7,581 nucleotides of DNA from Hyphomonadaceae bacterium UBA4763 (GTDB lineage: Bacteria; Pseudomonadota; Alphaproteobacteria; Caulobacterales; Aquidulcibacteraceae). The notes under the pieces were generated by a model. It was not told the DNA's origin and did no database searches. It saw only the letters and a program-made list of their open reading frames with translations. Positions 6,976 through 7,581 of the stretch are shown here, in pieces. The position numbers and the translations under genes are program-made. How positions within the stretch are numbered: the first letter of the stretch is position 1; each line of letters begins with the position of its first letter. The stretch is from positions 1 to 7,581 of the forward strand of contig DHHV01000069.1 in NCBI GenBank assembly GCA_002403455.1, given 5' to 3'.

Positions 6976-6996
6976 GATCGCCGATTACCGGCGATC
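6976..6996. repeat. Perfect 8-bp inverted repeat before the cytochrome c gene
   Basis: GATCGCCG, a 5-nt loop ATTAC, then CGGCGATC. It ends 6 nt before the AGGAAGGA ribosome-binding site of the cytochrome gene. It could form a stable hairpin in the 5' leader or be a regulator's binding site. There is no T-run after it, so it is not a rho-independent terminator for the gene upstream. Confidence 0.6.
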
Positions 6997-7015
6997 AAAC
7001 TCAGGAAGGAAACGC

Positions 7016-7477
7016 ATGAAGTCGACGTTTTTTGCCGCGTTGATCATCGGCGCCGCCGCCTTTGCGCCGTTGGGCGCGCTGGCGCAGACTCCGGCCAAGC
7101 CGACGACGGCGACGCCAACCGCCGCCCCGATCGCGCTCGACATCAAGGACGCCGCGGGCAAGGCGATGACGGGCAATCCGGACGCCGGCAAGCGCGTCTT
7201 TTTGCAATGCCAAGCCTGCCATTCGATCGTGGCGGGACAAAACCGCGTCGGCCCATCGCTCGCCGGGATAATCGGCCGCAAAGCCGGCACGGTCGCCAAT
7301 TTCAAATACTCGCCCGCCAATAAGAATTCCGGCCTGACCTGGACCGAACAGCAATTATTCACCTATCTGGAAAATCCGCGCGGCGTCGTGGCCGGCACCA
7401 CGATGGCCTTTGCGGGCTTGAAACAGCCGCAGCAACGCGCCGACGTCATCGCGTATTTGAAAACCAACGCGAAATAA
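7016..7477 (+). CDS. Exported class I cytochrome c (cytochrome c2-like)
   Basis: A 153-residue precursor of a soluble, periplasmic monohaem cytochrome c. A Sec signal peptide covers residues 1-23 (hydrophobic core FFAALIIGAAAFAPLGALA, predicted cut ALA|QTP). A Pro/Thr/Ala-rich stretch (24-40) precedes the haem domain. The haem site is CQACH (65-69), with His69 the proximal ligand and Met130 in GTTMAFAGL the likely distal ligand. Blocks NRVGPSLAGIIGRKAG (76-91), YSPANKNSGLTWTE (98-111) and RADVIAYLK (141-149) are typical of the mitochondrial/c2 branch. In phototrophs c2 (cycA) carries electrons from the bc1 complex to the reaction centre; in respiration it serves oxidases. Location by bch genes suggests the former, but paralogues such as c550 cannot be excluded. 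The start has AGGAAGGA ending 5 nt upstream. It lies 169 bp after the DUF3422 gene, so it is likely transcribed on its own. Confidence 0.92.
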   Translation: MKSTFFAALIIGAAAFAPLGALAQTPAKPTTATPTAAPIALDIKDAAGKAMTGNPDAGKRVFLQCQACHSIVAGQNRVGPSLAGIIGRKAGTVANFKYSPANKNSGLTWTEQQLFTYLENPRGVVAGTTMAFAGLKQPQQRADVIAYLKTNAK

Positions 7478-7527
7478 TCCATTGGCGTTGCTCGAGCTTA
7501 GGACCGCCGATCAATCCGAGCCGCGCC

Positions 7528-7581
7528 CTAGTGTGGCGATTCTGAAATTCGCCCCAACAATGTGGCGTGCTCTGAGCGAAT
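7528..7581. repeat. Possible edge of a repeat or mobile element
   Basis: After CTAG (7528-7531) the sequence carries TGTGGCG (7532-7538), an imperfect inverted repeat GGCGA-N9-TCGCC (7535-7553), and a second TGTGGCG (7561-7567). Compact repeats starting at a CTAG/TA resemble the termini of IS630-like elements or of short palindromic repeats, but no transposase is in the window and the other end is missing. The gap after the cytochrome stop (7478-7527) has no other visible feature. Confidence 0.3.

Noticed and set aside
1..7581. CRISPR arrays, tRNA and rRNA genes
   Set aside because: No regularly spaced direct repeats, no tRNA-like cloverleaf sequences and no rRNA-like conserved stretches were seen on either strand.

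Overview
The window reads as chromosomal DNA of a photosynthetic (purple or aerobic anoxygenic phototrophic) alphaproteobacterium. The evidence is a bacteriochlorophyll gene set (bchI, bchD, bchO), high GC with strong G/C bias at third codon positions, and a class I cytochrome c of the mitochondrial/c2 type. An order such as Hyphomicrobiales would fit, but the genus cannot be fixed from this sequence. This is probably one edge of a photosynthesis gene cluster.

Layout. Everything from about 5412 down to 133 is on the minus strand, read right to left. bchI (5412-4408) and bchD (4411-2657) overlap by ATGA and encode the two AAA+ subunits of magnesium chelatase, the first committed step of bacteriochlorophyll synthesis. 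Next comes an AT-richer block (about 1926-2605) with a two-gene HigB/HigA-type toxin-antitoxin module and its own consensus-like sigma70 promoter. Then comes a multi-pass membrane protein gene (1748-1032), whose stop overlaps by ATGA the start of bchO (1035-133), an alpha/beta hydrolase linked to Mg chelatase. A possible N-terminal fragment of another minus-strand gene runs off the left edge.

On the plus strand, divergent from bchI across 141 bp, is a 430-residue DUF3422-family protein (5554-6846) with two C-terminal membrane segments. It is followed by an exported cytochrome c2-like protein (7016-7477) with a strong Shine-Dalgarno and a perfect 8-bp inverted repeat just upstream. The last 54 bases look like the edge of a repeat or mobile element, starting at a CTAG.

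How it fits together. BchI and BchD (with BchH, not in this window) insert Mg2+ into protoporphyrin IX. BchO is the accessory hydrolase habitually encoded with them. The membrane protein is probably co-translated with bchO. The cytochrome could be the soluble electron donor to the reaction centre or to oxidases. The main oddities are the toxin-antitoxin module wedged into the usual bchI-D-O order, the poorly defined toxin start, a four-cysteine segment in BchI, and the uncharacterised membrane protein coupled to bchO. I did not find a clearly new multi-gene defence or metabolic system.
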